The position numbers and the translations under genes are program-made. A model generated the notes under the pieces. The model was not told the origin of the DNA and did no database searches. It was given only the letters and a program-made list of their open reading frames with translations. Below are positions 61,103 through 64,000 of a DNA stretch of 64,000 nt, piece after piece. Origin of the DNA: Ferriphaselus amnicola (lineage in GTDB: Bacteria; Pseudomonadota; Gammaproteobacteria; Burkholderiales; Gallionellaceae); assembly GCF_000974685.2 (NCBI RefSeq), contig NZ_AP018738.1, positions 1,302,001 to 1,366,000 of the forward strand, in the 5' to 3' direction. The number at the start of each line of letters is the position of its first letter. The stretch's first letter is position 1.

Positions 61103-61762
61103 TCATGGGCGCACAATAACAAAGCGCCTAGAGCCAGCCGCTGCACCTCCACCTGTTGAGGAGCCTCCCGATGCTCCACCTGTATTCGCGCCATTACTAC
61201 CCGATCCTTTACCACCCGAGTTATCACCACAGGTGTTGGAGCTAGCTGACTTTTCCTCTCCAGATTTTCCATCACCTGAACTCTTGTGATCATCCTTTCC
61301 ATGAGACTCACCGCCATCAGATTTGTGATCAGAAGACTTGCTATCTTCTGATTTTCTATCCGAAGCACTGTGATCGTCCTCTCCATGGGACTCGCCGCCA
61401 TCAGACTTGTGCTCAGAGGATTTGCTATCTTCTGATTTTCTATGACCATCATCTGAGTGCTCGTTGCCTGCCTCATGAGAGTTGCTGTCAGATTTATGGC
61501 TATCAGCCCCACTGCCACTGTTGCTGATCGACCCACACCCACCGGAGTTGCTCCGATGAGCTTTTGCAAACACTAATGTCTTTTTGGGTGGCAGGCTAGC
61601 AGCCGAATGCTCACGTTCGTGCTCACGTTCGTGCTCAGTTTTTTTATCATCGACTTTTCTGGATTCCGTTTTATCGTCCTCTTTCTTCGAGTCCGCCATA
61701 GCCGTAGAAGTCATCAAAAGTAACAAAGCCCCAAAAACGACCTTCACTGTTTTCATTTCCAT
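61103..61762 (-). CDS. Secreted Ser/His/Asp/Lys-rich repeat protein in pilin operon
   Basis: This 219-residue protein has a signal peptide (VVFGALLLLMTSTAMADS). The mature part is low-complexity: charged (EHEREHEREH), then two 28-residue repeats of the form RKSEDSKSS-HKSDGGESHG-DDH, then a Gly/Ser-rich tail (GGASGGSSTGGGAAAGSRRF). No domain is recognised. It follows pilX by 22 bases, so it is probably made with the minor pilins. GGAGG lies five bases before the ATG at 61762. Confidence 0.78.
   Translation of the reverse strand: MEMKTVKVVFGALLLLMTSTAMADSKKEDDKTESRKVDDKKTEHEREHEREHSAASLPPKKTLVFAKAHRSNSGGCGSISNSGSGADSHKSDSNSHEAGNEHSDDGHRKSEDSKSSEHKSDGGESHGEDDHSASDRKSEDSKSSDHKSDGGESHGKDDHKSSGDGKSGEEKSASSNTCGDNSGGKGSGSNGANTGGASGGSSTGGGAAAGSRRFVIVRP
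61301..61468. repeat. Two 84-bp tandem coding repeats
   Basis: Copies start at 61301 and 61385 and differ at few positions within the first 60 bases. They encode the 28-residue repeats of the secreted protein and could expand or shrink by slippage. Confidence 0.75.
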
Positions 61763-61784
61763 ATATCCTCCACTAGATTAACAA

Positions 61785-62447
61785 CTACTGATAGGTTCCC
61801 ACAAACTGACGCAAATAGCTTTTCGCCTTTCCATACTGTGAAGCCCCCGCACAATAAATATCGACGAATGCGGAATTATTCGGGTTCACTTCCAACTCAA
61901 GCCAAACAGCCACTTTTTGGGATGAGACTTCCTTGTCCCACGTACTGACACTCTTCGTCAGTCCACCCGCTGCTGTTTGAATGAATAGAAATGGGCGTAT
62001 TTGATTGGAAATGAATAAATCGTTAATTCGCATACTCTGGATGGCGACGTCCACCCTCTGCGAGCTTAGTGTAGCTGCAGTTATCCCAGCCCCCTCACCC
62101 ACAGCCACACGACGCACGGGTGAGGTAGGATTACCCGCTTTCGCGTAGAACGAGTATCCCAGCGGCAGCGTAGTGGGTGAGGTCGTCAGGTCTTGCCAAC
62201 CCTCATCTCTGTCGGGTGCTCCGTTGCCATTGATGTCGGCCAGCAGGCTATCTACCGAAGCGAACTGTCCAGTGATGCGCCCAATTCCTGCTTCCGCCAG
62301 AGTTTGGGCAAGATTAGCGTCCCGCATACTGCCACCGACACGCTTGACTAGCATCGAGCGCTCGAAATAAGCGATTGTCATGCCAGCAACCAGCGCCATA
62401 GTCATCATGGCCATCACCAGCGAAAATCCTTGTTGCCGCCACCTCAC
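61785..62447 (-). CDS. pilX: Type IV minor pilin-associated protein PilX
   Basis: This 220-residue protein begins MRWRQQGFSLVMAMMTMALV, a prepilin-like G-F junction and PilX N-terminal helix, with the AEAGIGRI segment typical of the family. It helps pilus assembly and aggregation. Start is GTG, overlapping the fimT stop as GTGA. Confidence 0.87.
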   Translation of the reverse strand: MRWRQQGFSLVMAMMTMALVAGMTIAYFERSMLVKRVGGSMRDANLAQTLAEAGIGRITGQFASVDSLLADINGNGAPDRDEGWQDLTTSPTTLPLGYSFYAKAGNPTSPVRRVAVGEGAGITAATLSSQRVDVAIQSMRINDLFISNQIRPFLFIQTAAGGLTKSVSTWDKEVSSQKVAVWLELEVNPNNSAFVDIYCAGASQYGKAKSYLRQFVGTYQ

Positions 62448-62866
62448 TGGATCACCTGTCCCAATGGGCTGACGACGATCGTTCGCGGTGTTACTTTCTT
62501 CGATGAGACGCTTGCAATATTTACCGTTCCCGCCGTCGATGCCATCCCATACGAGTTGAATACAAATTTTTCTGTTCCTGATACGGCAACCCCCAATGGC
62601 AGAGTTGTCCGAATCGCACCCGCCGCACCATTCTGAATCTGCGACAAAACAGATGTGCTGTCGATCATCACGGTGACATCACTAGACAGCTCCATCGCGT
62701 GTGACCTCGCTACGCGTAAAGATTGTGCAATTGTTTGAGTCGTCTGCGAAACCTTGTTATTAGCCATCATGTGAGACATGCCGCTAATCGTCATGACAGA
62801 CAGGATCGCGACAATCGCCACCGCAATCATTAGCTCGAGCAAAGTAAAACCCTGATTGGTTTTCAA
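62444..62866 (-). CDS. fimT: Type IV minor pilin FimT/GspH family
   Basis: This 140-residue prepilin reads KTNQGFTLLELMIAVAIVAI, a short leader cut at G-F. The TTG at 62866 is the likely start: AAGGAA lies upstream and TTG overlaps the pilW stop as TTGA. An upstream ATG (62896) would give a 16-residue leader with no such features. The C-terminal half is beta-rich as in GspH. Confidence 0.87.
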   Translation of the reverse strand: MKTNQGFTLLELMIAVAIVAILSVMTISGMSHMMANNKVSQTTQTIAQSLRVARSHAMELSSDVTVMIDSTSVLSQIQNGAAGAIRTTLPLGVAVSGTEKFVFNSYGMASTAGTVNIASVSSKKVTPRTIVVSPLGQVIQ

Positions 62867-63570
62867 AGTACATTCCTTGGGAAAACGACCCCGCAAACAC
62901 GCGCAGTGCGATAGTGCAGCAAGGTATCTTTGTCATCAGGATTGATATAGGAGGGGTCGGGCGAGCGCGCTCGAGTTTCCACACATATCTCGTATCCGCC
63001 GTCTGGGCTCGAGCTTGCCGCCATCTGTCTAGCACCACCAATGGTGAGCGGCCAAACATCAATATTAGCAATGCGTGCCGTCCGATCTGAAACGACCACT
63101 AGACTTTGTACGGGGGCAACGGAAAGTTCAGCAACCGTCGGCGCAACTGCCAGTGTCATGTTCCCCGAATTGCCATCCCACGCAAAACGCACTGCATTAT
63201 TACTAAAAGGCGAAATATTGTTCGGCCAGATTTTGTACCCAACAGGCAACACCCCACTAACAGTCACAGCATCATTTTTTTGGGCAAGCTTACCTGCCGG
63301 GTTGGGGTTGGTAACACCGGCAGGATAAGCAATATCGAACTGGGGACAGGCAGTACAAACCTCAGCTTGCAACAAAAACTCAGAGAGAATCTTGTACACC
63401 ACTTGGGCATCTTCTTCAGCAGAGGCCAGATTGTCCTGTTGAATAATCAGTTTCGCATTCGATGACAGCATGGCGCCCGATACCAGCGCAACGATAATTC
63501 CCAGAGCTAGCCCCACCATAAGCTCCGTAAGGGTAAATCCTCGGCATTGGTTTGGCAGGGGAATGGGCAT
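62863..63570 (-). CDS. pilW: Type IV minor pilin PilW
   Basis: This 235-residue prepilin begins MPIPLPNQCRGFTLTELMVGLALG, cleaved at G-F. A CTAC pair (VCTACPQF) and later Cys residues may form disulfides. The ATG at 63570 shares a base with the pilV stop (TGATG). It ends in VCGVVFPRNVL. Confidence 0.9.
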   Translation of the reverse strand: MPIPLPNQCRGFTLTELMVGLALGIIVALVSGAMLSSNAKLIIQQDNLASAEEDAQVVYKILSEFLLQAEVCTACPQFDIAYPAGVTNPNPAGKLAQKNDAVTVSGVLPVGYKIWPNNISPFSNNAVRFAWDGNSGNMTLAVAPTVAELSVAPVQSLVVVSDRTARIANIDVWPLTIGGARQMAASSSPDGGYEICVETRARSPDPSYINPDDKDTLLHYRTARVCGVVFPRNVL

Positions 63571-64000
63571 CAATAACTCACGGTACACAGCGGATTGACC
63601 GCTTGCGCCTGTCCGGATTCCTTGTAGGGCACATTGAGCCCTATCGTCAGGACGGCATGTGCCGGAAGCGCATTGATACCGACAACATTACCCTGAGTAT
63701 CCTCGACACGTTTCAAGGTAATCTGGTAGGTTCTACGCGTTTCGGGTGAATAAATATTCTTGGGAAAAGCGGCAAGCGAAGCAGCCACCGCATCACGGCT
63801 TTGATTGGAAATTGCAATCAGAGGCTGCATCGCCTGCATTCCTGCCGTCGTCGCTGCATGTCGCGACGACGCATCCTTCTGCATGGCCATGCCCATCACT
63901 TGGCTACCGACAAAACAAAACGCAGCGATCCCCAAAATCAGCGAAGCAACCATTGCCTCGACAATTGAGAATCCTGCTTGCCTTGATTGCGTACGAAGAA
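63570..64000 (-). CDS. pilV: Type IV pilus modification protein PilV, partial
   Basis: The visible part reads QAGFSIVEAMVASLILG, the G-F prepilin junction of PilV, then a soluble domain ending QAVNPLCTVSY. The start codon lies beyond the right edge, so the gene is 5'-incomplete. It is the first visible gene of the operon. Confidence 0.87.
   Translation of the reverse strand, partial: LRTQSRQAGFSIVEAMVASLILGIAAFCFVGSQVMGMAMQKDASSRHAATTAGMQAMQPLIAISNQSRDAVAASLAAFPKNIYSPETRRTYQITLKRVEDTQGNVVGINALPAHAVLTIGLNVPYKESGQAQAVNPLCTVSY

Noticed and set aside
61298-61468. CRISPR-like array
   Set aside because: Only two 84-bp units without spacers, in frame with a signal-peptide protein; they are coding tandem repeats.

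Overview
The window looks like a chromosomal segment of a betaproteobacterium. The evidence is the type IV minor pilins, a CcoG-type oxidase assembly protein, a MocR regulator, a Cus/Cop copper island and the codon style; no rRNA or tRNA gene is present to fix the genus. It has four blocks: (1) 1-3667, a DevBCA-type ABC efflux operon with a TetR gene and a divergent small membrane protein; (2) about 3726-39901, a complete-looking siphovirus-type prophage; (3) 40005-57018, a roughly 17 kb copper/silver resistance island, all on the minus strand; (4) 57.1-64 kb, mobile-element debris, ccoG, a MocR regulator and a minor-pilin operon running off the end.

The prophage starts with a minus-strand integration operon (68-aa protein, DUF2924, large serine recombinase, ParB-like HTH protein) whose genes overlap by ATGA. 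Divergent from it is a LexA-like self-cleaving repressor with its own strong promoter. Two unrecognised genes (413 and 321 aa) follow in the same orientation, and an intrinsic terminator closes that unit; they would be expressed in the lysogen and are the best candidate here for an undescribed system. Next come recombination/replication genes (HTH protein, Sak4-like ATPase, ssDNA-binding candidate, Cas4/RecB-like nuclease, primase-helicase, concentric palindromes, RuvC-like resolvase), a ParB-methyltransferase and an HU protein. A convergent minus-strand trio (DUF3489, DUF6900-like, unknown) precedes HNH nuclease, a cos-like palindrome, terminases, portal, S49 protease, HK97 capsid, head-tail joining proteins, tail tube, a -1 frameshifted tail chaperone, tape measure, a gene-transfer-agent-like tail tip (DUF2460, DUF2163, NlpC/P60, gp15-like), fibre and lysis genes.

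The copper island reads from 57018 down to 40005: a Cys-rich exported protein, CusC, CusB (with a fused CusF domain), CusA, a CDF transporter whose tail overlaps a CusA C-terminal fossil in another frame, DUF2231, a small His-rich exported protein, CusF, DUF5676, a ferredoxin-like-fold protein, a lipoprotein, an SRPBCC-HD-GYP fusion, a CopA-type P-ATPase, DUF411, a Met-rich periplasmic protein, DUF2933, an isoprenylcysteine-methyltransferase-like membrane protein, a YHS protein and an MFS exporter. Together they would bind copper in the periplasm, pump it from cytoplasm to periplasm (CopA) and expel it across the outer membrane (CusCBA).

Just upstream of the copper promoter is a 302-bp MITE with perfect 24-bp terminal repeats and an 8-bp target duplication; it carries the last part of an IS1595-type transposase. 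Beyond it an orphan HTH gene, similar to one in the prophage, lies between imperfect 28-bp direct repeats. The ccoG gene has an in-frame TAA at codon 4 after its best start, so it is either a recent nonsense mutant, a sequence error, or uses a downstream start. The pilin operon (pilV, pilW, fimT, pilX) uses coupled non-ATG starts and ends in an odd secreted repeat protein where pilY1 would be expected.
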